From Amyelois transitella (taxonomy: Eukaryota; Arthropoda; Insecta; Lepidoptera; Pyralidae), in the NCBI RefSeq assembly GCF_032362555.1, contig NC_083506.1, forward strand, positions 2,279,501-2,343,500: DNA of 64,000 nt, read 5' to 3'. Positions 36,001 through 47,400 of the stretch are shown piece after piece. Positions within the stretch are counted from its first letter, which is position 1. Every line of letters begins with the position of its first letter. Below the pieces are notes generated by a model. That model was not told the origin of the DNA. It saw nothing but the letters and a program-made list of their open reading frames with translations, and ran no database searches. The translations under genes and the position numbers were made by a program.

Positions 36001-39000
36001 AAGGATAGGCTTACAAACTTGGGATTCTTTTTTAGGCGATGGGTCAGCAACCTGTCACTATTTTAATCTCAATTCTATCATTAAACTAAATAGCTGAACG
36101 TGGCCATTCAAGTAGGCTCTGTCTACCCCGCAAGATATATAGACGTGACCATATGTATGTATGTTTAACATTATCGACCTAATGCGAAGCAACTTGAATT
36201 TCATTTGGTGTTGCCTCAATGACTGGAAATAAAATAGGTGAATTGTTTACGTTACCATACTTACATACGGTCACGTCTATATCCCTTGCGGGGTAGACAG
36301 AGCCAACAGTCTTGAAAACACTGAATGGCCACGTTCAGCTATTTGGCTTAATGATAGAATTGAGATTCAAATAGTGACAGGTTGCTAGCCCACTACGTTA
36401 CCAAGGTGTCTTTATTCAATTGCTTCGTTTCGCAGACTGAGTTAGGACACGGAACGTTCTTGAGAGGTCTGGAGACCACGGCGACTTATGATCCAACGAC
36501 AGAAGAATTTGTAATAAACACTCCCACGCTGACTGCTTACAAATGGTGGCCAGGAGGATGTAAGTATCGATAGGTAGATAGATAGATAAAACTCTTTATT
36601 GCACCATAAGAGTAAAACATACAAAACAACATAAAACACACAGGGATGGTAAAAAGTATCTAATAAATTGGAGTATCTACATATCAAATTTTATATGTAT
36701 TTTAAATTTTAACAACATTGTGGATAAGTCAAAACTACTTAATCGATTTTTCCAAAAACCACTACCTACCTATACAAATTTTATTGCTTTTAAAAATTCC
36801 ATTGGCAGATCCTACATACATTTTAGTTTTCATCAAAATCGGATCAACGATTAGAAAGTTATCGTGTTACAAACATACATACATACGTTCATACATACCT
36901 ACTTTATACATAGATATGTTCCCTTGTACGTATAAGTACTAGATAACGAAAAACTTTGAAAAGAAGAGTTATTCGATTTTTACAAAATGTTAATAACCCA
37001 ACTCATGTACCTCTAGATTTTATTTGGTTTAAAAAGCGCAATGGATTTCATCAAATAATTTTGTTTTTTCAAAAAATTGATGTTGACTTTCCTGACCAGG
37101 CAAGCCTAATGAGGAATTCATCCTATCCTACTACTATTATAAAGGCGAAAGTTTGTATGGATGTATGGATGTTTGTTACTCTTTCACGCAAAAACTACTG
37201 AACCGATTACCATGAAATTTGGTATGTAGGTAGCTGAAGACCCAGAATAACACATAGGCTACTTTTTATCCCAGAGTTCCCGCGGGATTGATAGGGTTTC
37301 CATGCGGACGAAGTCGCGGGCGGCCTCTAGTAGATATATAAAACCTTTAATTGTTAAGTGATTTCTAAATCTTAATTTGTGCTGTATCGTCATAATTTGT
37401 ATATGCTTGGTGTAAAAAAAAAAGAAATCTTTTTTTTTTTCAGTGGCCCACACGACCAATTACTGCATCGTCGTTGCCCAACTTTACATCAAAGACAAGT
37501 GTCTAGGAGTCCATCCGTTCATTGTCCAGCTTCGAGATTTAGAAACGCACCAGCCTTTGCCCGGTATTAAATTGGGGGAGATCGGACCCAAACTGGGATT
37601 TCAGACGGCCAACAACGGGTTCCTGGCTTTTGACAATGTGAGGATACCGAGGAAGAATATGCTGATGAAGAATTCGCAAGTCCTGAAGGTAATCTGTTTG
37701 TAAGAAATATTATTTAATTAGAGTAGACTTTATCTGTAAGTGCTTTAAAATAGCTAGAAAATTGTTATTCAAATCTTTTTTCAATTATCAGGTATGAACA
37801 TGAAAAACAGGTGCACAAACATAGGTGTAAGAATTTATGCCTTTTTAAAATTTTGCTTCAATATATACATTGAAGTAGTTAGTATTGATACATTCATTGT
37901 ACTAAATAAAAAGCTAATCTGCGAGAGATATCAAAACCTCTTTGCGGGGTAGACAAATCCAACAATCTTGAAAAGTCTAATAGGCCGCGTTCAGCTCTTA
38001 AACGGTGGAATTGCGATTCAAATAGTGACAGCTTTTAAGCCCATCGCTTATAAGAATCCCAAGTTTATAAGCCGTTTTCTTGATTGATTTGTACAATTTT
38101 TTCACTACTTGACCATCATGGAAGCTCATTATTGTCCAGTATTGTCATTGAAATAAATAAAAATGTAAACCTAGTTAAAAATAAGGACTTGATATATATA
38201 TATATATATAATCTTAATTCTTAAAACACTTGACGACCTCTGTGGCGCAGCGGTAGTACGCTTGTCTGTGACACCGGAGGTCCCGGGTTCGAATCCCGGC
38301 CGGAGCATGATGAGAATTTTTTTTCTGATTGACCCCAGGTCTTGGATGTTTATCTATATAAGTATTTATCATAAAATATAGTATCGTATATCGAATTAGT
38401 ATCTCGTAACACAAGTCTCGAACTTACTTCGATGCTAACTAGATCAGTGTAATTTGTCCCGTATATATGTATTTATATTTATTTATTTAACAGGATGGCA
38501 CATTCGTAAAATCTCAGAACGACAAGCTTACGTACGGCACGATGGTGATGGTCAGGGTGACCATCGTCAGAGACGCCGCCTACTGCCTGGCCTCGGCCTC
38601 CACCATCGCCGTGCGATATGCGGCCGTCAGGCACCAATCACAGCCCAAACCCAAGTTAGTAAATGAATGGTCTTTTTTCATAAGCTGCTGCATTAACTAT
38701 AGGGAATCTCACGTCTTTGAGATTGAGAGGAACGATAGAAAAACAATATAGTAATAAATTTATACACACAAAAGACATCTCCACCTTCTCATCAGATTCA
38801 AAAGCATCTATTCTGTTAGGAAAAAAGACAATTAAATTACACCTTCATTGCCAAACAATTTCCCTGAGAAAATCCGAGAATTGGTCACGACCCGATTGAG
38901 GTGGAGAAACTTGCTTATTTATTCATACATATATGTAATCACGTCTTTATTCCTCGCGGGGTGGACAGAGCCAACAGTCTTGTAAAGACTGATAGGCCAC

Positions 39001-42000
39001 GTTCAGCTATTTGGCTTTAAGATAGAATTGAGATTCAAATAGTGACAGGTTGCAAGCCCATTGCTGTAAAACAGAATTCCAAGTATGTAAGCCTATCCCT
39101 TAGTCGCCATCGACATTACGATCATCTCACAGTCATCTCAGTCATTTACGACATCCAAGTCCAAGTCCATCCCAAGTTAATAAATGGTTTTTTTTCATAA
39201 GTTGCATGCTTAATAGCATTAACTATCAGGAATCTCACGTCTTTGAGATTGAGAGAACTAAAGAAAATCAATATAGTTAAAAATTGATACACATAAAAGA
39301 AATCTCTACCTTCTCACCAGATTCAAAAGCATCTATTCTGTTAGGAAAAAAGACAATAAAATTACACCTTCATTGCAAAACAATTTCCCCGAGGAAATCC
39401 GACTGTTGATCACGACCCGATTGAGGTGGCGAAACTTGCTTTTTTATACTTACTTACATAAATACATGTAATCACGTCTTTGTTCCTTGCGGGAAAGACA
39501 GAGCCAACAATCTTAAAAAGACTGATAGGCCACGTTCGGCTGTTTGGCTTAATGATAAAATTGAAATTTAAATAGTGACGTTTTTGAGTTGCTACCCCAT
39601 CGCCTAAGAAGAATCCCAAGTTTAAAAGCCTATCCCTTAGTCGCTTTTTACGACATTCATGGGAAAGAGATGGAGTTGTCCAATTCTTTTTTTCTATTTG
39701 TGCCGGGAACCACACGGCTTTATGGAAACATTTTATTTTAAATCTGCCTGTAACTAGCCTTCCAACTAATTAAGTTTTGCGTGAACCCATTTTGAATTAG
39801 GATCAGAACATTAGATGCATCTCCCAATAACCGTTATATTCAATAACTAGCTGTGCCCGCGACTCCGTTCGCGTGGAATAGTTATTTTGGGCATAATTGA
39901 AGCCCTCAAGAATGAATAATTTTCCCCGTTTTTTCACATTTTCCATTATTTCTTCGCTCCTAATAGTTGAAGCATGGTGTTATATAGCCATATTATATAT
40001 TCAACTCAAAAATATTTTTTCAATTTGGACCAGTCGTTCCTGATATTAGCGCGTTCAAACAAACAAACAAACAAACTCTTTAGCTTTCTAATATTAGTAT
40101 AGAGATGTATTTATTATCTTTCAGCGAACCAGAACCGCAGATATTGGATTATTTGACACAACAGCACAAACTTTTCATTCACATCGCGACCAGCCACGCT
40201 TTCAGAATCGTCGGCGACTGGCTGTGGGACACCTTCGTCCAGGTCAACTTGGACATGAGGAAAGGGAACATGGACCAATTGCCGGAGGTATTCAATTGTA
40301 TTCGTGAAAAATTTCACATGCAAATCTTTTGCAAATCTTACGAATACAAATCTTGAATTCATCTTTGCATGTTTCCAGTAGTACCCTCTGCCGCTTCGCT
40401 TTAGAGTCTATGGTTCGTTTACCTACGAATACAAACCTATATTTTTTATACACATACATACATACATATGGTCACGTCTATATCCCTTGCGAGGTAGACA
40501 GAGCCAACAGTCTTGAAAAGACTGAATGGCCACGTTCAGCTATTTGGCTTAATGATAGAATTGAGATTCAAATAGTGACAGGTTGCTAGCCCATCGCCTA
40601 AAGAAGAATCCCAAGTTTGTAAGCCTATCCCTTAGTCGCCTTTTACGATATCCATGGGAAAGAGATGGTGTGGTCCTATTCTTTTTTTCATTGGTGTCGA
40701 GAACCACACGGCACCTATATTTTTTGATTCCCAAAACCTACCTTATTGGTCTGAAGATAAAGTAACTTTTAGTTAATAATCTTTAAAAAAATATATATAA
40801 AGTGACTTCTTGTTTACTTCACTCTCTTTGGAGGGAAGGGATTTAATGATAACGATACAGAAATGGCATAGAGTTTTGTGTTAGGGCTGACATCTCAAAT
40901 TTCCATCAATATTGTAACTTCAGTAACATTACTAAGCAATTATAAAATTTTGTAAATAACACTAGCTGTGCCCGCGACTTCGTCCGCTTGGAATAGTCAT
41001 TTTGGGCATCATTGAAGCCCTCGAGGATGAATAATTTACTCCGTTTTTTTTTCACATTTTCTATTATTTCGCGGACACAGCTAGTATTAGTATAGATTTA
41101 ACATGATATCGGTTTCTTTCTGCCAGTTACATGCTTTGGCCTGCTGTCTGAAAGCAGTTTCAAGTCTCGACGCGTCTCTAGGAGTGGAACAGTGTCGTTT
41201 AGCTTGTGGTGGCCATGGATACATGGCGTCTTCCAACTTCCCGGTTTTATACGGTCTCATAACTGCCTCTGTGACTTATGAGGGGGAGCATACTGTGCTG
41301 TTATTGCAGACTGCTAGGTTAGTGAAAGATTAAATATCTTATTTTTATATATTATACATTGTATAAAGCAAAATGTCTGTCCCTTTATCTGTATGTATGC
41401 TTCGATCTTTAGAACTATACAACGGATATACATACATACATACATATGATCACGATCCCTTACGGGGTAGACAGAGCCAACAGTCTTGAAAAGGCTGAAA
41501 GGCCACGTTCAGTTGTTTAGCTTAATGAATAGAATTGAGATTCAAATAGTGACGGGTTGCTAGCCCATCGCCTAAAAGAAGAATCCCAAGTTTATAAGCC
41601 TATCCCTTAGCCGCTTTTTACGACATCCATGGGAACGAGATGGAGTGGTCCTATTTTTTGTTTTACAAAGGATATTGATGCAGTTTTTTTAAATAGATAG
41701 AGTGATTCAAGAGGATGTATGCATAAATGCTAACCGTGCGAAGCCGGGGTGATGCGCTAGTATTTAATATATCAATCGCAAAGTGCATGTCCACTATATA
41801 TCTATGGGAAGGTCACTACTCTAAAATAAACCCAATCAGATTCAATAATTAATTGAGAGTATCCAATATGTTTCGATTATAATTTATCTAACTGCTGTAA
41901 CTGTTTCTGTTTCAGATATTTAGTCAAAGCATGGAAGCAGACATTGGAAGGAAAAGCTATGACCCCCACGGTATCCTATCTCCTGGACTATTTCAAATCT

Positions 42001-44079
42001 AACAGGAATCAATGGGAGAATACTCCGCAACGCATCGTAATAGGTTTCCAAGAAGTTGCAGCTGGGTAAATTAAAATATCAATTTCATAATTTCTGAAAT
42101 CTATTTTTTTTAAATTTACTACACTTTAGAATAGGACCTCTCCATATCTTTCTCATGGATGCCGTAAAGACGACTAAGGGACCAATAAACTTGGGATTCT
42201 TCTTGAAGGTTATGGGCTAGCAACTCGTTTCTACTTGAATTTCAAATCTTTTCAAGACTTTTGCTCCCCCCAGGGATATTACCAGAAAGGTATGAACAAA
42301 AAATTTAAAGCACTTTTCAAAATATCTTTAATTTATAGGAAAACAAAAGCGGCTTGTGAAACAATAGAGAAGTATGTGAACGCCGGCAATGATTATGAAG
42401 ACGCTTGGAATTTGGCTTCAGTACAACTTGTCAGTGCTAGTGAGGTAAGATACACGATACGGTGTAGTTTGTTTGTTTTAGAAAATGCTGCAGTGCAGTT
42501 TGTTACCGCTTCTTCTGCACTGACGCCTTGGAAGCGGCAGTAAACTTAGTTTTAAGTAATTTATTTGACGTCAACCAATGTTGTGTAACCAAACGTTTTG
42601 ACAATTATTAAGCGATATGAAGTATTCTATAATAATTAATAAAAACTTTTGAATTTGAATTTGTTTGTATGCTATTTCAAAAGCCTTAGGCCTTTATCTA
42701 AAGTGTATATTTTTGCTTCATACTGAATTTCATTTGGCGAGAGCCATATTATCTTTGGTTCATTAATAAAATTATGCTACAATTCTACAGCTACTAGTTT
42801 ATCTGTTGCTTAATCTGAGTTAAATATTTAATTGAAATTTGGTTGCTTTTTATGATAATAAATGTTTGTGGAAATTTTCAATCCTACTACTTTTTTTCAG
42901 GCTCATTGCAGGGCGATCATTTGTAATATCTTCCTGAGTGAAATTCAACGTCTCTCGACAACTTTTTCACAGAATTTGGCAATAGTAATGCAGCAATTAG
43001 TAGAGTTATACTTGGTTTACTGGACTCTGCAAAAGACTGGTGACTTGTTGGAGGTACAAATACCTATTTAGTTAATTTTGCTTCATGTGCCATCAATTAT
43101 AAATATTACATACATACATACGGTCACGTCTATATCCCTTGCGGGGTAGACAGAGCCAACAGTCTAAAGACTGAATGGCCACGTTCAGCTATTTAGCTTA
43201 ATGATAGAATTGAGATTCAAATAGTGGCAGGTTGGTAGTTTATCGCCTAAAAGAAGAATAACAAGTTTAAAATCATATCTCTATGCTTATCTCCATGTGA
43301 TCTTGATTATAAGACTTTTTATAAGCTAAGGACTTAGCTAAGAGGCCGTATTAAGCGTCTTAATGGGCTCGAGTATAAGTGTTTAATATATTTTTTATTG
43401 AACGAGTAGCTTAATGATGCTAATGATATGTTTATTTTGTTACAGTATTCATCTATTTCCAAAGCGGATATTGCCGTTTTGAGGAATAGGTATGAAGAAT
43501 TATTGACACTCATCAGACCCAATGCTGTGGGCCTCGTCGACGGGTTCGGCATTAGAGATGAGGTATTCTGAGTCAAAATTGTTATGCACTAGACTTTTTT
43601 TTTAAGTTTTTGCAAAATTTATTTTTCACTAGCTGTGCCCGCGACTTCGTCCGCGTGGAATAGTTATTTTGGGCATCATTGAAGCTCTCAAGGATGAATA
43701 ATTTTCCCCGTTTTTAATGTCTTCGCTCCTTATAGTTGCAGCGTGCTGTTATATAGCCTAAAACCTTTCTCGATAAATGATCTATTCAACGCAAAAATAA
43801 TTTTTCAATTCAAACCAGTAGTTCGTTGGAATCACTTCCAAAACTTCGGAGTTTCACAGGGCAGTATTTTAGGTCAATTTCATTTAGAACAGGGTAGAAA
43901 GAACTAAACAAATGTATGCTTTTTCATTACAGACGTTAGGGTCAGCCCTGGGTTCGTACGACGGTCGTGTGTATGAGAGACTGATGGAAGAGGCTCTGAA
44001 GAGTCCGCTCAACGCGCAGCCCGTCAACGATAGCTTCCACAAGTATCTCAAGCCTTTCATGTCAAAGGCAAAACTGTGA
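33019..44079 (+). CDS. ACOX1-like: ACOX gene C: peroxisomal acyl-CoA oxidase 1-like, 13 exons
   Basis: Third gene of the array. Exons: 33019-33142, 33633-33786, 34022-34193, 36436-36559, 37444-37688, 38494-38654, 40125-40287, 41127-41317, 41916-42065, 42339-42444, 42901-43053, 43446-43562, 43933-44079. These give 668 codons. ATG 33019 is the first ATG in its open frame and aligns with the other starts. It has [19 protein letters not shown] from 151, WWPGG at 187-191, ACGGHGY and TYEGEHTV (expected base Glu433), with His where gene A has Asn. The C-terminus AKL is a good PTS1. The last exon is nearly identical in DNA to that of gene A, although the exon before it is strongly diverged. Intron 3 holds a perfect 179-bp inverted repeat, intron 6 a tandem duplication, and introns 6 and 7 Helitron-like insertions close to acceptors. 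Confidence 0.94.
34228..34402 (+). mobile_element. Helitron-like element
   Basis: GTCTGTTTGTCTGTATGC near the start and GGGGCGGGTCGCTAG before T at the end. Intron 3 of gene C. Confidence 0.65.
34702..34940 (+). repeat. Tandem pair, about 117-bp period
   Basis: Two copies of a unit containing AAGATGGC, ACAAAATGGCGGATAA and ATGGGTATCAAATGAAAGG. Probably part of an old element. Intron 3 of gene C. Confidence 0.8.
35207..35879. repeat. Foldback element: perfect 179-bp inverted repeat
   Basis: Arms 35207-35385 and 35701-35879 are exact reverse complements by eye across all 179 bases, with a 315-bp spacer. The spacer holds a further inverted pair, TTAGGCAGTTG and CAACTGCCTAA. No coding frame; no clear target duplication. 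Intron 3 of gene C. Confidence 0.92.
35921..36164 (+). repeat. SINE-A, near full length
   Basis: GTGCCGTGTGGTTCCCGGCA head to TATG tail, with a short deletion in the TCAGTCTTTTCAAGAC region. Starts 41 bp after the foldback element. Confidence 0.88.
36247..36393 (-). repeat. SINE-A, 5' truncated
   Basis: Reverse copy that ends at GGTTGCTAGCCCA, about 40 bp before exon 4 of gene C. Confidence 0.85.
36575..36652 (-). mobile_element. Non-LTR retroelement 3' end
   Basis: Begins AGATAGATAGATAAAACTC, the same terminus as at 23146 and 49338; strongly truncated. It starts about 15 bp after exon 4 of gene C. Confidence 0.75.
37121..37330 (+). mobile_element. Helitron-like element
   Basis: Starts TCC after A, contains the CTACTATTATAAAGGCGAAA block, and ends with GGACGAAGTCGCGGGC and CTAG before T. 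Intron 4 of gene C. Confidence 0.75.
37928..38075 (-). repeat. SINE-A, degenerate
   Basis: Reverse copy without head or tail repeats. Intron 5 of gene C. Confidence 0.7.
38232..38462 (+). repeat. tRNA-derived SINE, near complete
   Basis: Opens with TGGCGCAGCGGTAGTACG (A box) and carries GGGTTCGAATCCCGG (B box). The 3' body runs through GTATCGTATATCG to TTTGTCCCGTAT. It ends 31 bp before exon 6 of gene C. Confidence 0.9.
38646..39720 (+). repeat. Tandem segmental duplication, about 520-bp period
   Basis: Unit 1 starts in the last bases of exon 6 of gene C and includes its donor (CCCAAGTTAGTAAATG). Unit 2 repeats this at about 39170 (CCCAAGTTAATAAATG). Both share the AATCTCACGTCTTTGAGATT segment and a reverse SINE-A (about 38924-39118 and 39452-39720), so the SINE was copied with the rest. 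Confidence 0.88.
39847..40105 (-). mobile_element. Helitron-like element abutting the exon 7 acceptor
   Basis: Reverse copy: CTAG at the left end, GA|T at the right end after CTAATATTAGTAT. Only 19 bp of other sequence, including the polypyrimidine tract and AG, separates it from exon 7 of gene C. Confidence 0.85.
40448..40714 (-). repeat. SINE-A, full length with target duplication
   Basis: Flanked by exact CTATATTTTTT (40437-40447 and 40715-40725). 267 bp, the same length as the reference copy. Intron 7 of gene C. Confidence 0.94.
40962..41096 (-). mobile_element. Helitron-like element, internally deleted
   Basis: CTAG end with GTGCCCGCGACTTCGTCCGC, then a jump to a second GCGGACACAGCTAG and the ATTAGTATAGA terminus. 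It looks like a rearranged or deleted copy. It lies 30 bp before exon 8 of gene C. Confidence 0.7.
41341..41760 (+). mobile_element. Helitron-like element split by a SINE-A
   Basis: The host element runs from about 41341 to CGAAGCCGGGGTGATGCGCTAG. SINE-A 41429-41664 (reverse, head lost) sits inside it, flanked by ACAACGGATA and ACAAAGGATA. Intron 8 of gene C. Confidence 0.8.
42120..42260 (+). repeat. SINE-A, degenerate
   Basis: Recognisable GGACCTCTCCAT, GACTAAGGGA and GGGCTAGCAAC blocks with deletions. It ends before exon 10 of gene C. Confidence 0.65.
43107..43275 (-). repeat. SINE-A, 5' truncated
   Basis: Reverse copy with a clean CATACATACATACGGTCACG tail. Intron 11 of gene C. Confidence 0.8.
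43629..43830 (-). mobile_element. Helitron-like element, truncated
   Basis: CTAG end with GTGCCCGCGACTTCGTCCGC; the other terminus is lost. Intron 12 of gene C. Confidence 0.75.
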
Positions 44080-44449
44080 TTATGTGATATAAAATGTTGT
44101 TTACTTTTTCAATAAAATATTATTTTGAACATTAATTACTTCTGTTTTTTTATATTGAAAATAAAAACGGTCTAGAAAATATTCAGGAGCTTAGTGATCC
44201 TTACGGAAAATTTTGTTTCTGCATTCACAACATTAAAGTTGTGAGAAAGTGTCATCAGTAAATGCTAACATTTTTATTACCTTTTAGCATTCACTACCTG
44301 TGTAGTCAATTTACTTTCATGAATAAAACAATGAACCGAAATGGGACAAATAAATATTCATTATAAAGTTTGTGGAGTCCAGTTTTGAATCGAAGGTGGT
44401 AAGGAAAGGACCACATAAGCTTAAAATCAGAATGAGTGTATTCAAAGTA
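44080..44449. other. Compact C-D intergenic region
   Basis: Only 370 bp. It has the gene C poly(A) signal AATAAA at 44111-44116 and must hold the gene D promoter and 5' UTR unless a distant 5' exon exists. No repeat recognised. Confidence 0.75.
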
Positions 44450-47400
44450 ATGGCGTCAAATGATATCAATCCAGATTTATTAAAAGAACGTGCAAAATGC
44501 ACATTCAATGTAGACGAATTAACGTACATTTTGGATGGCGGGGAGAAAAACACTGAGAGGAGGAAACTGATTGGTAAGTGTGATTTCACCCTTTTTAAGA
44601 ATTATTACAACGAAATTCACACAATATATGGGCTTCGGGTTGAAATTTTCGGGGTCAGCTATATTAGTCTCATTGGAAAATATCAAGGAAACTATTTTAT
44701 TGTGATTCGTTAGGAATCAACCAATTAATATTGTCGACAATAAACTCGACTTGTAGACGATGATTACTTGAAAACTTAATAAAAACAGTTGCCGACGTAA
44801 AACCAAAATTTTTAAGCCCAAGAAACACTTCATCATCGAAATAAATTGTACCAATTTGGAGTTTGAATTTAATGATTTTGGTTTTGTTGATCCCATTGAC
44901 CCTATTTGTATTGTATGTAAGTACCTAAGTATTGGGGGAACCATTACATAACAGGGAATATGGTAAACAGCGGAAGTACGAGAACATTATAATAGTACTG
45001 TTTAAATAAGTTGTGCTTAATATACTTATAATATCCAGAAGATACATTTAATAATTTACATATCCAGAGTCACTTCGCGTTATGTTTGAAAGAAAAAGAT
45101 GTTATCCTACTAGGACTAGTAAAATGTTTTTTCATCGTATAAACTATAAACGTGTAGAAAGCGTACATACAACTTCTTAAGTTTGCTCTAAAACTCAGGA
45201 AATGTTTAAGTAAACACAATTTCAGAGAGCATCACCCTCGATGATGGGGCGTGTCTGGACGAGATCCCAGAGGAATGCTTAGGTCCCAAAGAGCGGTATC
45301 AGAATGCTGTGCGCAAGTCGTGCGTATACGCAAATATTGTTAAGAGCAAGTTTGCAGATATCACGGCACTGGAGAATCTTGGGTAAGTTGGGTAGAAATG
45401 GTTTTAAATGTAGTCATCTTTCATGTAAGTTGGAGACCTGTGTTTAAGGTTGCCATAACAAATACAGAAATATATAAACATCCTTGGCCCAGTTCAATAA
45501 AAAAATGTCTTGGTTGGAGATGGACTCCTTCAATTGACTGTTTGGTTTGATAATAATTAAACTGATGAGGTGCATAAAAACTCTCTAGATTAGGTTAAGT
45601 TAACAAACATTTGTTAATCAGTAAATTTAAAACAGGAACTTTAAGTTGCGTGAGAGATAGGAGAATTCCATATCATTTTAAATGTGGTTTACCTTAAGTT
45701 TTATTCAAACAACTTTATTATAAGATGACTTACCCTTCATGTTTTATAGTCTACATTCTGCCGTTCTTCGACGCACATCTGATGCGTTCTTCAAAGAGAT
45801 ATCGCCATTTCTTCTCCATCTGGGCATGTTTATGCCTACCATCATGGGGCAATGCACCCCGGAGCAAATGTCTCACTGGTTGCCCCTTGCCTTGGACATG
45901 AAAATCATTGGCACCTACGCGCAGGTATTTTAGCCACTATTTTTTTAAATAAACAATTAAATTAATTCTCAATTTGATTGATGGAGGATTAATAATTGAA
46001 AAAGACAAATTAACTGCTGCCTAGGTTCTTTTTTTAAACACAAAAGGACTGTTAGACATAACATCTATTATTGGTAGTTACTCCTGGCAAAAAGTCAGAT
46101 CAGAGAGTGTAGAGTATTGCTAATCGATTCATGTTTCCAGACCGAATTAGGCCATGGAACCTTTATTAGAGGTTTGGAGACAACCGCAACTTATGACCCT
46201 GAGACTGAGGAGTTTGTACTGCACAGCCCCACTCTGTCATCTTACAAATGGTGGGCTGGAGGATGTAAGTTGATACATTTGATTTAGCTCATTTCAGTGG
46301 CATTAAATTGACAACCAGTACCCTTTTGGCAATCAAGACTTGGCTTGGTGAAGATAAATTAAAGACGATGTTTGTTACTTGATGGTATTCATTTGATAAT
46401 TTCATATTCAATCTTATTTTTAATATTGCGACCCTTCATTTTCAGTGGGAAAAACTGTAAACCATTCTATTGTGGTAGCACAGTTGTATACCAAAGGTGT
46501 CTGTCATGGAGTTCATCCTTTCATCGTTCAGATTCGTGACTTGGAAACCCATATGCCATTACCCGGCATAAAAGTGGGGGAAATTGGGCCAAAGATGGGG
46601 TTCAACACGGCTGATAACGGATTTCTGATCTTCAATAACTTCAGGATACCCAGAGAGAACTTGATGATGAAGAATGCTCAAGTTTTGAAGGTAAGAACAC
46701 ATATATAACTGTATTCAAAGTCTGTAGATGTACTAAGATCTGTAGAACTTAATAAATTCAGATTTGAAGAATTTATTGACGAAGTTTTAGTCATACAAAT
46801 CCTTCAACTTACTAATCATAGGAAACACCTAGAGGTACTGAATGTTAATGACAATAAGTTCACCGTCAATGATGCTAACGAGATATTTAATAAAGAAATT
46901 GTATTATAGGATGGAACTTACGTGAAAGTAGCGAGACACGAGAAGTTGACGTACGGGACCATGGTGTTCGTGCGAGTGATGTTGGTCAGCGAAATGGCGT
47001 TCAACCTCGCGAAGGCAGTCACCATAGCAGTGCGGTATTCAGCGGTGAGGAGGCAGTCACAGCCAAGGCCAGAGTACGTGATTTAAATATTTTGATTTTC
47101 ATAACTATGACAATCAAAGTGATTACTTCGATATAATCTGTGGAAGGAATCAGTGTTAGTGCAAACACCCGTGTATTGAACCATCCTAAGATTTACAGTC
47201 AGGCCTGGGTTGGTAAATAAAGAGATTTTACATCTTTAATGGAGACAACAAAATATACCTAAACTATTTGTCATCTGATTATTACAACTTTTAACAATAA
47301 ATTAGTCATGTACGATCGCGTTCATATCTGCAGTCATAGTTTTAAAATTCTTACGGGTTAAAATAGCGTGCACTGTGGTTCCAATAGATACACACACACA

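Noticed and set aside
38232-38310. tRNA-like sequence with A and B boxes, also at 19612-19846 and 29474-29692
   Set aside because: There is no full cloverleaf or matching acceptor stem, and each is joined to the same 3' body. These are tRNA-derived SINEs, not tRNA genes.
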